This document shows, in pieces, positions 34,877 through 42,033 of a stretch of DNA of 48,148 nucleotides. The stretch covers positions 3,289-51,436 of the forward strand of contig DIDI01000007.1 of the NCBI GenBank assembly GCA_002418055.1, read 5' to 3'. Positions within the stretch are counted from its first letter, which is position 1; each line of letters starts with the position of its first letter. The translations under genes and the position numbers were made by a program. The stretch comes from Lactobacillus sp. UBA5804 (GTDB lineage: Bacteria > Bacillota > Bacilli > Lactobacillales > Lactobacillaceae). Under the pieces are notes generated by a model. The model was given only the letters and a program-made list of their open reading frames with translations. It was not told where the DNA came from and ran no database searches.

Positions 34877-35908
34877 ATGTCTTATGGTGAAAATCGAATT
34901 GTTCGGGTAATCAAAGGACGTCGCCCCCGCGTGGTAGTCATTGGCGGTGGGACTGGATTGCCAGTCATTTTAAATGCCCTGAAGGATCAAAATGCCGAAA
35001 TTGCTGCAATTGTAACGGTCTCAGATGATGGCGGTTCATCTGGTGCCATTCGCAATTTTATTAACGTCGTCCCACCTGGTGATATTCGGAATGTCTTGGT
35101 CTCACTTAGTGATATGTCACGGGAACAGAAGGATATTTTCCAGTATCGATTTGAATCCAACGATTCTTTCTTTGCCGGTCATGCCATTGGCAATTTGATT
35201 ATTGCGGCCTTAAATGAAATGCACGGCAATATTTTTGAGGCAGTCCAAACCCTTTCAAAGATGATGCATGTTGATGGTAACGTGTTCCCAGCCTCGAATG
35301 AGCCACTTACCTTGCATGCCGAATTTGTTGATGGGACGATTGAGCATGGCGAAACTGAAATTACCAGCAAGGATAAACGGATTAAACGTGTCTGGGTGAC
35401 GAATACTGAGTCGGGCAAAGCCCCTAATTCGGTCACACCAGTGCTAGCTGCGATTATGCAAGCTGATGCGGTGGTGCTCGGACCGGGGAGCTTATTTACT
35501 TCGATTTTACCTAACCTGATGATTCCAGAATTAGGTCAGGCGGTCAGAGAAACGCCAGCCGAGGTAATTTATATTTGTAATATTATGACCCAGCTGGGCG
35601 AAACGGATCATTTTACTGATGCTGAACATGTGCGGGTGATTAATGATCATTTAGGTGGTCACTATATTGATACAGCTCTTGTGAATGGGGCAAAAATTGA
35701 TATGGCTAAGTTCCATCCTGAAGATTATGATGCCTATTTGGAGCCAGTTCGCAATGACTTCAAGGGCTTGCGTGCGCAAGATTGCCGTGTGATTACCGCT
35801 GATTTTATTGATCAGCATAGTGGTCTGGTGTTCCATGATGGTAAGAAGGTTGCTAAAGAGATTATCAATTTAGCTTTAGCAGCGATGTCATGTAAGAGGA
35901 ATAAGTAA
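34877..35908 (+). CDS. yvcK: Gluconeogenesis factor YvcK
   Basis: A 343-residue protein of the CofD-like family that binds UDP-sugars and is needed for growth on gluconeogenic carbon and for normal cell-wall synthesis in Bacillus. VVVIGGGTGLPV, TVSDDGGSSGAIR, PPGDIRNVL, the AGHAIGNLIIAAL segment and LGPGSLFTSILPNL are family landmarks. Lies in an operon with rapZ and whiA. A TAGGTG site precedes the start. Confidence 0.96.
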   Translation: MSYGENRIVRVIKGRRPRVVVIGGGTGLPVILNALKDQNAEIAAIVTVSDDGGSSGAIRNFINVVPPGDIRNVLVSLSDMSREQKDIFQYRFESNDSFFAGHAIGNLIIAALNEMHGNIFEAVQTLSKMMHVDGNVFPASNEPLTLHAEFVDGTIEHGETEITSKDKRIKRVWVTNTESGKAPNSVTPVLAAIMQADAVVLGPGSLFTSILPNLMIPELGQAVRETPAEVIYICNIMTQLGETDHFTDAEHVRVINDHLGGHYIDTALVNGAKIDMAKFHPEDYDAYLEPVRNDFKGLRAQDCRVITADFIDQHSGLVFHDGKKVAKEIINLALAAMSCKRNK

Positions 35909-35913
35909 AGCAG

Positions 35914-36861
35914 ATGGCAAGTTATGCGAGTGATGTTAAGAAAGAGCTTACCTCATTAGAGGTGCATGCTGAGCATGCCAAGGCAGAATTAGCGGCCTTT
36001 TTAAGAATGAACGGGGTTCTAAATTTACATGATCATCAAGTGAGCCTGGATATTATTACGGAAAATCCCGCCATTGCCCGCCGTATTTTTTCATTGCTTA
36101 AGATTGCTTATCATGCCGAACCCTTGCTAATTGTTTCGCGCAAAATGAAACTGAAGAAAAATAATCAATACCTAGTACGGCTGCGACAGAATGTTCATCA
36201 AATTTTAGTCGATTTGGAAATATGGGATGCAACCGTCGGATTTAATACGCGTATTCCACAAAAAATTATGACCAGTCGCCAGCGTGCGATGTCATATTTG
36301 CGCGGTGCTTTTCTAGCAGGGGGTAGTGTTAACAATCCCGCTACTAGTCGCTATCATTTGGAAATTTATTCAACGTATGAGGACCATAATCAAGATTTGG
36401 CAACGCTGATGAACCAGTATTTTTATCTTAATGCTAAAACCACTCAGCGGCGTCGAGGTTATATCGCTTATCTGAAGGAAGCTGAGAAGATAGGTGACTT
36501 CTTACATGTGGTTGGTGCTCTGAATGCAATGTTGGCGTTCGAAGATTTACGAATTATGCGAGATATGCGTAATTCAGTTAACCGACTAGTTAATTGTGAT
36601 ACTGCTAATTTACGTAAAACGGCTACTGCGGCTGCTAAACAAGTCGAGGATATTCAACTCATTGCGCGTGAGCAGGGATTGGATGAGTTACCTGAAAAAT
36701 TGGCACAACTAGCACGCTTTCGCGTGGCCCATCCCGAGTTATCGCTTAAGGAAGTAGCTGACGAGGTGCCAGACGGGCCCATTTCCAAAAGCGGCATTAA
36801 TCATCGTTTTCAAAAATTAAAAGAGTTGGCCGATATGTATCGCCCCAATCAAAAAGACTAG
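35914..36861 (+). CDS. whiA: DNA-binding protein WhiA
   Basis: A 315-residue protein with an N-terminal LAGLIDADG-like fold (YLRGAFLAGGSVNNP) and a C-terminal helix-turn-helix (LSLKEVADEVPDGPISKSGINHR region). It controls sporulation genes in Streptomyces and affects division and chromosome segregation in Bacillus. It starts 5 bases after yvcK, completing the trio, and ends at a symmetric terminator shared with clpP. Confidence 0.95.
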   Translation: MASYASDVKKELTSLEVHAEHAKAELAAFLRMNGVLNLHDHQVSLDIITENPAIARRIFSLLKIAYHAEPLLIVSRKMKLKKNNQYLVRLRQNVHQILVDLEIWDATVGFNTRIPQKIMTSRQRAMSYLRGAFLAGGSVNNPATSRYHLEIYSTYEDHNQDLATLMNQYFYLNAKTTQRRRGYIAYLKEAEKIGDFLHVVGALNAMLAFEDLRIMRDMRNSVNRLVNCDTANLRKTATAAAKQVEDIQLIAREQGLDELPEKLAQLARFRVAHPELSLKEVADEVPDGPISKSGINHRFQKLKELADMYRPNQKD

Positions 36862-36880
36862 CCTTCAGGCTAGTCTTTTT
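36851..36880. terminator. Bidirectional terminator between whiA and clpP
   Basis: AAAAAGACTAGCC and GGCTAGTCTTTTT pair perfectly over a TTCA loop (36851-36880), with A-runs and T-runs on both sides, serving both convergent genes. Confidence 0.93.
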
Positions 36881-36900
36881 GATGTTAATTGCTGACTGTG

Positions 36901-37485
36901 TTATTTTCTTTTGTTGACTAAGATATCGTCAATTAAGCCATAATCTTTGGCTTCTTGCGCAGTCATATAGTTATCACGTTCCGTATCTTTTTGAATTTTG
37001 GCGAGTGGCTGACCAGTTGTTTCATGTAAAATCTGGTTAATATCACGACGACTCTTTAAGATTTGGGTGGCAGCGATTTGAATATCAGTTTGTTGACCCT
37101 GAGCACCACCTAGTGGTTGGTGAATTAAAACCGTTGAATTTGGCAATGCAAACCGTTTACCCTTGGCACCAACAGTTAGTAAAATGGATGCCATGGAAGC
37201 GGCCATCCCAATGGCAATCGTTGAAACATCTGATTTGATAAAGTTCATCGTATCCATGATGGCTAAGCCAGAAGTAATCACACCACCAGGTGAGTTAATG
37301 TATAATGAAATGTCTTTAGTATTATCTTGGGCATCTAAGAACAACAATTGGGCGATAATTGAATTGGCCATTTGATCGTTAATTTCACCGCTCAACATAA
37401 TAATTCGGTCTTTTAAAAGCCGTGAGTAAATGTCATATGCACGTTCTCCATGAGCAGTTTGCTCAATAACTGTAGGTACAAGCAT
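36901..37485 (-). CDS. clpP: ATP-dependent Clp protease proteolytic subunit
   Basis: Serine protease of 194 residues forming the tetradecameric chamber used by ClpX, ClpC and ClpE. The catalytic triad is Ser 97 (GMAASMAS), His 122 (LIHQPLGG) and Asp 171 (TERDNYMT). Length and the VIEQT N-terminal loop are typical. A strong AGGAGG site precedes the start. Upstream are a TTGACA-type extended -10 promoter and a CIRCE element, implying HrcA repression; no tandem CtsR heptads were found. Confidence 0.97.
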   Translation of the reverse strand: MLVPTVIEQTAHGERAYDIYSRLLKDRIIMLSGEINDQMANSIIAQLLFLDAQDNTKDISLYINSPGGVITSGLAIMDTMNFIKSDVSTIAIGMAASMASILLTVGAKGKRFALPNSTVLIHQPLGGAQGQQTDIQIAATQILKSRRDINQILHETTGQPLAKIQKDTERDNYMTAQEAKDYGLIDDILVNKRK

Positions 37486-37506
37486 TGATAAAGCCTCCTA
37501 TATTTT

Positions 37507-37533
37507 TTAGCAGTCTAATTAGTACAGTGCTAA
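37507..37533 (-). promoter_or_regulatory. CIRCE element (HrcA operator) of clpP
   Basis: On the plus strand TTAGCAGTC (37507-37515), nine bases, CAGTGCTAA (37525-37533). The CIRCE consensus is TTAGCACTC-N9-GAGTGCTAA; 16 of 18 arm positions match and the spacer is exactly nine. It covers the expected transcription start of clpP and touches the -10. Confidence 0.8.
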
Positions 37534-37561
37534 TTATCACACGCTAAGGGAGTGATGTCAA
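37533..37561 (-). promoter_or_regulatory. clpP promoter
   Basis: Read on the minus strand: TTGACA (37561-37556), 17-base spacer, GATAAT (37538-37533) with an upstream TGT that makes it an extended -10. About 48 bases separate the -10 from the gene start. Confidence 0.8.
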
Positions 37562-37611
37562 TTATTCCGTTCAAATGAGTCTGAACAACTACTAGGCTGG
37601 AAAAAGTTTGA

Positions 37612-37627
37612 TAGATAAGTTTATCTA
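37612..37627. promoter_or_regulatory. Inverted repeat between clpP and lox
   Basis: TAGATAA (37612-37618), two bases, TTATCTA (37621-37627), a perfect dyad about 30 bases upstream of the lox -35. Possible operator; the protein is unknown. Confidence 0.4.
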
Positions 37628-37656
37628 ATTTGTCATTAATTATTAGCGTCAAGCTG

Positions 37657-37685
37657 TTGATAGCGCTTTTAAAAACGTGTAAAAT
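37657..37685 (+). promoter_or_regulatory. Promoter of lactate oxidase gene, with cre-like overlap
   Basis: TTGATA (37657-37662), 17-base spacer, TAAAAT (37680-37685). A string TGATAGCGCTTTTA (37658-37671), overlapping the -35, matches the CcpA cre consensus TGWAANCGNTNWCA at all but two positions. Confidence 0.65.
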
Positions 37686-37717
37686 AAGGCTGTTATTTGT
37701 AAGATGTGAGGGGTTTA

Positions 37718-38950
37718 ATGATGACTGTATATTTTAAAGGATTTCCACAAAGTGATCGTAACGAAGACTTAAAGATGGTCAATGTTGACGAACTTGAAGA
37801 AAAAGTAAAACAGGTAATGCCTGAAGCTGCGTATTATTATATTGCGAGTGGTGCTGAGAACGAGTGGACTTGGCGGAACAACACAACCGCGTTTAATCAT
37901 TTTCAGATTGTGCCACGTGCGTTAGGAAATATCGATCATCCTTCTACGGCAACTAATTTTATGGGGTTAGATTTACAAACGCCAGTAATGATTTCGCCAA
38001 TTGCTTGTCACGGTATTGCACATCAAGATGCTGAAGTAGCGACAGCTTTGGGTGCGAAGGCTGCTGGTGCTTTGTTCACATCAAGTACTTATGCCAATAG
38101 GAGTGTTGAGGACATTGCGGCTGCAGCAGGAGATTCACCAAGATTTTTCCAACTTTATTTAAGCAAAGATTGGAAATTTAATGAGATGATTTTGAAGGCC
38201 GTGAAAGCAGCGGGTTACAAAGGTATCCTGCTAACGGTAGATGCACTGGTATCAGGTTATCGTGAAGCGAATTTACGAACCAACTTTACCTATCCAGTAC
38301 CATTAGATTTCTTTACACGTTATTTGGGTGGCGCTGGTGAAGGTCAAAGTGTGGCGCAAATGTATGCTAGTTCTGCCCAAAAGATTGGTCCCGCTGATAT
38401 TCTGAAAATAAAAGACATTGCTGGGTTACCTGTTTTTGTTAAGGGTGTTATGAGTGCTGAAGATGCTTATTTGGCACTGGGGAGTGGTGCTGATGGTATT
38501 GTGGTCACTAACCATGGCGGTCGTGAAGTGGATACGGCACCTGCTACAATTGACATGCTTCCAGAAGTTGCTCAGGCAGTAGCTGGCCGTGTTCCAATCA
38601 TCTTTGATTCTGGTGTTCGTCGTGGCTCACATGTCTTTAAGGCTTTGGCATTAGGTGCCGACCTTGTTGGTATTGGTCGTCCTTATCTGTATGGCTTGGC
38701 GTTAGGTGGTCCTAAAGGTGTGGCCTCAGTGATTCGTCAGCTCAACACGGAATTGGAAATTGTGATGCAGTTAACGGGCTGCAAGACAATTGCTGATATT
38801 CGTCGTGCTGATATCCGTCATTTACCTTATACGGCAGATAATCTACCTTCAAACACTGATCCGTCAGTTCGTAAGGCTTATCCGATTACACAAGAAAATC
38901 AAATGCAGGCAGTTACAACCGATTGTGATTCCGGTGCCTCGGCTCATTAA
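37718..38950 (+). CDS. lox: L-lactate oxidase (FMN-dependent alpha-hydroxyacid oxidase)
   Basis: Oxidises L-lactate with oxygen to pyruvate and hydrogen peroxide. The TIM-barrel FMN enzyme is clear: YYYIASGAENEWTW start, ISPIACHG, FFQLYLSKD, LTVDALVSGYREANLR, VKGVMSAEDA, the catalytic His and Arg in TNHGGREVDTAP (about residues 266 and 269) and DSGVRRGSHVFKALALGAD. ATG 37718 follows a GAGGGG site; ATG 37721 and GTG 37706 are alternatives. At 410 residues it is longer than the 374-residue Aerococcus enzyme, with an extra C-terminal tail ending in a Cys-Asp-Ser stretch. A lactate 2-monooxygenase is the alternative reading. PerR is the next gene. Confidence 0.88.
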   Translation: MMTVYFKGFPQSDRNEDLKMVNVDELEEKVKQVMPEAAYYYIASGAENEWTWRNNTTAFNHFQIVPRALGNIDHPSTATNFMGLDLQTPVMISPIACHGIAHQDAEVATALGAKAAGALFTSSTYANRSVEDIAAAAGDSPRFFQLYLSKDWKFNEMILKAVKAAGYKGILLTVDALVSGYREANLRTNFTYPVPLDFFTRYLGGAGEGQSVAQMYASSAQKIGPADILKIKDIAGLPVFVKGVMSAEDAYLALGSGADGIVVTNHGGREVDTAPATIDMLPEVAQAVAGRVPIIFDSGVRRGSHVFKALALGADLVGIGRPYLYGLALGGPKGVASVIRQLNTELEIVMQLTGCKTIADIRRADIRHLPYTADNLPSNTDPSVRKAYPITQENQMQAVTTDCDSGASAH

Positions 38951-38958
38951 TTAGAAAT

Positions 38959-38990
38959 AAAAAAGCGACTTAGATTTGAAGTCGCTTTTT
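38959..38990. terminator. Bidirectional terminator between lox and perR
   Basis: AAAAAGCGACTT (38959-38971 region) pairs with AAGTCGCTTTTT over a seven-base loop, flanked by A and T runs; it reaches the stop codon of the convergent perR. Confidence 0.9.
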
Positions 38991-39451
38991 TATTCGGGTT
39001 TCTGAGCACTCTCATGCGCAACCTGCTTTTTTTGACAAGCTGGACATAAACCATAAATCTCAACATGTGACCATTGCGAAGTATAGCCAGTTTGTTTGTT
39101 AGCTTCAGCTAACATCTGAGTTTCGACGCGGTCGGCATTTGGATATTCAACATCAGCAATTCTGCCACATTTGGCACAAATGATATGAAAATGGGGATGA
39201 GAAAAGTAGTCATAATGCGTTGAATGATCGCCATTTCGTAATTCAATCACAACACCATGTTGTTCCAATAATTTTAAAGTGTTATAGATGGTCGCTAATT
39301 TCTTACCGTCACCATGCAATTGCTGGGCAATTACTTCAACTGTAGGGTGGTTATGGTGCCTCATGAGGTAAGCCAAAATAGCGACGCGGGGTCGTGTTGC
39401 TTTCAGATTAAACTGATGCATAACCTCAGTGGCTTTAGCGATATAATCCAT
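38990..39451 (-). CDS. perR: Fur-family peroxide regulator PerR
   Basis: A 153-residue metal-dependent repressor. Winged helix in the N-terminal half (TRPRVAILAYL, LATIYNTLKLLEQHGVV), dimerisation domain behind. All five PerR regulatory ligands can be aligned: H35, D81, H87, H89 and D100, the last being Asp as in PerR rather than Glu as in Fur. The structural zinc site is C92/C95 (CAKC) and C136/C139 (CPAC). Bound iron would allow histidine oxidation by peroxide and loss of DNA binding. It is beside the peroxide-forming lactate oxidase. No PerR box was found in its own promoter. Confidence 0.9.
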   Translation of the reverse strand: MDYIAKATEVMHQFNLKATRPRVAILAYLMRHHNHPTVEVIAQQLHGDGKKLATIYNTLKLLEQHGVVIELRNGDHSTHYDYFSHPHFHIICAKCGRIADVEYPNADRVETQMLAEANKQTGYTSQWSHVEIYGLCPACQKKQVAHESAQKPE

Positions 39452-39488
39452 TAGGCAGACATGCTCCTATTTCTAACTAACTAGTTTG

Positions 39489-39538
39489 ATTTTAGCACAA
39501 GGAGCCATTAAATACTTATTCTGAAATTGTGCTAAAAT
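39489..39538. promoter_or_regulatory. Mirrored divergent extended -10 promoters (perR / glycosyltransferase)
   Basis: TTGTGCTAAAAT is read at 39527-39538 on the plus strand, and the same 12 bases are read on the minus strand at 39500-39489. Each contains a TGn-extended -10 (TGCTAAAAT) pointing toward its gene. The arms form a perfect 12-base inverted repeat around a 26-base centre holding both -35 regions, which are poor. Confidence 0.65.
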
Positions 39539-39603
39539 GACCCAGTAACAGTTGTGATTAAAGGCCTTTAAGATGCTAACGGATATTCGATGGGGGATGC
39601 CAA

Positions 39604-40530
39604 ATGAAACAATTATCGATTGTCGTACCATGCTACAATGAGGCGGTTACCCTGCCTAAACTGTATCAAGAGGTGCAGCAGCAATGCCTGCCATTAGCGG
39701 TTAGGGTTGAATATGTGCTAGTGGATGATGGCTCAACTGATACCACTTTGAGCGTGATGAAAACTTTAGCAGCGAAAAATACGGCGGTTCATTATCTCTC
39801 ATTTTCGCGTCATTTTGGTAAGGAAGCGGCCCTTTATGCTGGCCTGCAAACCGCAACGGGCGCTTATGTGGTGGTGATGGATGCAGATTTACAAGACCCA
39901 CCGGAATTATTGCCACAGATGCTCACTAAATTGCAGTCAGGCGCTTGGGATTGTGTGGCTGCCCGGCGGACTGATCGCCGCGGTGAAGGAAAAGTACGGA
40001 GTTTTTTGAGTAACAGCTTTTATCAAGTCATTAATCACGCCTCCAAAACACAGTTCGTGTCCGGTGTGCGCGATTTTCGCATGATGACACGCCAAATGGT
40101 TGACGCTGTCTTAGCTTTGCCGGAATATACCCGCTTTTCTAAAGGAATCTTTAGTTGGGTCGGCTATCGCACCACCTATGTAAGTTATCCTAATCAGCAC
40201 CGCGTAGCCGGTGAGAGCTCTTGGAATATTTGGAATCTCTTTAAATATGCCGCTGACGGTATTTTTGATTTTTCCCAACTGCCCTTAGATTTATCGGTCT
40301 GGATAGGACTAGCTAGTTTTGTGATGTCGCTGATTGGGTTATTATATATTATTTTGCGTTACGTGCTCGTTCCTGCTTCCTCAGTTTCAGGCTGGGCGTC
40401 GACAATTTGTATCATTATGCTATTTGGTGGGGTACAGCTATTATGTATTGGTATTATCGGCAAATATATTGGGAAAATTTATTTACAAGTCAAGCGTCGC
40501 CCACTTTATTTAGTGAAGGAGCGTCATTAA
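39604..40530 (+). CDS. Family 2 glycosyltransferase (GtrB/CsbB-like)
   Basis: A membrane glycosyltransferase of 308 residues that probably links a sugar from UDP-glucose or a similar donor to undecaprenyl phosphate for cell-envelope decoration. The GT-A part shows IVVPCYNE, LVDDGSTD, FSRHFGKEAALYAGL, the metal-binding DADLQDPPE and AARRTDRRGE; two C-terminal membrane helices follow (about 232-255 and 263-288). Length and layout fit GtrB, CsbB and YkoT types. No flippase or acceptor glycosyltransferase neighbours are seen here; the YfhO-like protein elsewhere in the window belongs to a family that can use such lipid-linked sugars. Confidence 0.9.
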   Translation: MKQLSIVVPCYNEAVTLPKLYQEVQQQCLPLAVRVEYVLVDDGSTDTTLSVMKTLAAKNTAVHYLSFSRHFGKEAALYAGLQTATGAYVVVMDADLQDPPELLPQMLTKLQSGAWDCVAARRTDRRGEGKVRSFLSNSFYQVINHASKTQFVSGVRDFRMMTRQMVDAVLALPEYTRFSKGIFSWVGYRTTYVSYPNQHRVAGESSWNIWNLFKYAADGIFDFSQLPLDLSVWIGLASFVMSLIGLLYIILRYVLVPASSVSGWASTICIIMLFGGVQLLCIGIIGKYIGKIYLQVKRRPLYLVKERH

Positions 40531-40588
40531 TGAACAAGGGAGCTCCTCGAATGGTAGGAACGCCTTTTGGGGTTGTTTTTTAGAATAA

Positions 40589-40622
40589 AAAAGCAGCAAG
40601 TCTTAAGTGACCTGCCGCTTTT
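40589..40622. terminator. Terminator of tRNA-Arg, probably bidirectional
   Basis: Fourteen base pairs with two G-U pairs join 40589-40602 and 40609-40622 over a six-base loop. On the minus strand it follows the tRNA with a good T-run; on the plus strand it could end the glycosyltransferase transcript. Confidence 0.85.
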
Positions 40623-40628
40623 TAATAA

Positions 40629-40700
40629 TGGGTCCCCTGGGAGTCGAACCCAGATTTCAAGAACCGGAATCTTACGTGCGATCCATTACACTAAGGACCC
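40629..40700 (-). tRNA. tRNA-Arg (anticodon CCG)
   Basis: A full cloverleaf of 72 bases on the minus strand: acceptor GGGTCCT/GGGACCC with discriminator A, D-stem GTGT/GCAC, anticodon stem TAAGA/TCTTG with loop TTCCGGT giving anticodon CCG for codon CGG, four-base variable loop, and T-arm CTGGG-TTCGACT-CCCAG. CCA is not encoded and must be added. Own promoter and terminator flank it. tRNA-Arg genes are common integration sites for phages, but no attachment repeat was seen. Confidence 0.96.
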
Positions 40701-40713
40701 ATGCACTTTTTAC

Positions 40714-40742
40714 AGTATAACCAAAAAGTGGTAGTAATGCAA
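40714..40742 (-). promoter_or_regulatory. tRNA-Arg promoter
   Basis: On the minus strand TTGCAT (40742-40737), 17-base spacer, TATACT (40719-40714), about 14 bases before the tRNA 5' end. Confidence 0.75.
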
Positions 40743-40787
40743 AGAGATTTTGACATTCGCTAAAATAATAAAAAGCGTCTTTTTAAC

Positions 40788-40816
40788 TTGTATTTGTGAA
40801 TTCAGATTGATATACT
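40788..40816 (+). promoter_or_regulatory. cggR-gap operon promoter
   Basis: TTGTAT (40788-40793), 17-base spacer, TATACT (40811-40816). The start of transcription would be near 40823, giving a leader of about 125 bases that carries a 5' hairpin (ATGAGAAA 40828-40835 with TTTCTCAT 40866-40873) and the CggR operator candidate. Confidence 0.75.
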
Positions 40817-40889
40817 AGCAGTGTCGAATGAGAAATAGCGAGGTCTTAACATAATAGATTCTGCGTTTCTCATATATTTTTAGCCATTG

Positions 40890-40930
40890 TGGGACACTTT
40901 ATGACACACTGGTGGACGGATAGTGTCCCA
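40890..40930 (+). promoter_or_regulatory. CggR operator candidate
   Basis: Perfect 9-base inverted repeat TGGGACACT (40890-40898) and AGTGTCCCA (40922-40930). Within it GGGAC-N6-TGAC and GGAC-N6-TGTC resemble the tandem CggR half sites of Bacillus (CGGGAC-N6-TGTC), though the spacing differs by about two bases. It lies well downstream of the promoter and just before the ribosome site, as expected for repression by blocking elongating polymerase. Confidence 0.65.
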
Positions 40931-40947
40931 TGGCAAGGAGAGCTTTC

Positions 40948-41979
40948 ATGGAGCCAGATTTTTCCCTGATTAAAGCCCTAGTGCCTGATGTTCTAAAAAT
41001 TCTTCGACAACGCTACCTTATTCTTGAGCAGATTAGTTTGGATGCCCCAGTGGGGCGAAGGACAGTGGCTCAAAAGCTGGGATTATCAGAGCGCAATGTC
41101 AGAACAGAAACTGAATATCTGACACAGTTAGAATTAATTGAAACGAAACGCTTTGGTATGTTTTTGAGTGATAAGGGCGTACAAGTTTTACAAGACGCAG
41201 CACCGGTAATGGATCGTTGGTTTAATGCCGATGCAACCGAAGTTCACCTCGCCCAAAAGCTGGGGATTGAACGCACAATTATTATTCCAGGTGATTGTGA
41301 TTTGCAAGCGCGGGTTTATGAACAGATGGGTGAACAACTCAGCTCAGCACTAGATTTATTGTTGCCCTTAGGGCATTCGATTATTACAGTGCTTGGTGGG
41401 GTTGCGTTAGCTAAAGGTGCCAAAGCACTGTCACCGAAGTTAGCGAATAATCGCCATTTAGAATTTATTCCTGGCCGTGGTGCTTTGGGTGAGAATGTTG
41501 CTACCCAAAGTAACACGATTGTGCAAGCAATGGCGGCTAGAACGCATGGAACTTATAAGACCTTGTATTTACCAGAGCAAGTTTCGAGTCTCGCGTATCG
41601 TTCATTGATTCGTGAGCCAGTGATTTCTGATTTATTACAAGATATCTCACAAAGCGATGCCGTGATTCATGGAATTGGGTTAGCTCAAGACATGGCACGA
41701 CGCAGGGGCTATGATTCAATTAAGCTTTCAGAGCTACGTGAGAAGCACGCAGTCACCGAATGTTTTGGGTGTTTTTTCGATGGCGAGGGCAAGATTGTGG
41801 ACCGCATTACCCAGGTTGGCTTGCAGTTCGAAAATCTCAACAAAATACCCCGCATATTTGCCTTTGCGGGTGGTCATCAAAAGGCCACTGCTATTCAAGC
41901 ATATATGCCCAATGCGCCTCATCAAACCTGGTTGATTACTGATGAAGGTGCCTCAAAAGTGATTTTAAGGGGGAAGTAA
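40948..41979 (+). CDS. cggR: Central glycolytic genes regulator CggR
   Basis: SorC-family repressor of the lower-glycolysis operon that is released by fructose 1,6-bisphosphate. The N-terminal helix-turn-helix (about 20-75, GRRTVAQKLGLSERNVRTE) is followed by the sugar-phosphate-binding domain (ITVLGGVALAKGAK, FIPGRGALGENVATQSN, CFGCFFDGEGKIVDRI). ATG 40948 sits six bases after AAGGAGAG and gives 343 residues as in Bacillus CggR; an in-frame ATG at 40930 overlaps the operator. Its own gene opens the operon, so it is autoregulated. Confidence 0.95.
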   Translation: MEPDFSLIKALVPDVLKILRQRYLILEQISLDAPVGRRTVAQKLGLSERNVRTETEYLTQLELIETKRFGMFLSDKGVQVLQDAAPVMDRWFNADATEVHLAQKLGIERTIIIPGDCDLQARVYEQMGEQLSSALDLLLPLGHSIITVLGGVALAKGAKALSPKLANNRHLEFIPGRGALGENVATQSNTIVQAMAARTHGTYKTLYLPEQVSSLAYRSLIREPVISDLLQDISQSDAVIHGIGLAQDMARRRGYDSIKLSELREKHAVTECFGCFFDGEGKIVDRITQVGLQFENLNKIPRIFAFAGGHQKATAIQAYMPNAPHQTWLITDEGASKVILRGK

Positions 41980-42033
41980 AGCTTCTTTTTTAAAATAAAT
42001 GTTGTTTATAGTTCTTAAGGAGGACTTTAGAAT

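Noticed and set aside
37486..37717. CtsR operator before clpP and PerR box before lox
   Set aside because: No tandem GGTCAAA heptads and no TTATAATNATTATAA-like site with acceptable matches could be found on either strand.
40629..40700. Possible integration scar at tRNA-Arg
   Set aside because: No second copy of the tRNA 3' end and no integrase gene were found in the window, so an attachment site is not claimed as a feature.
41970..41991. Terminator at the end of cggR
   Set aside because: Only a four-base GAAG/CTTC stem with a T-run spans the stop codon; too weak to call, and gap is expected to be co-transcribed.
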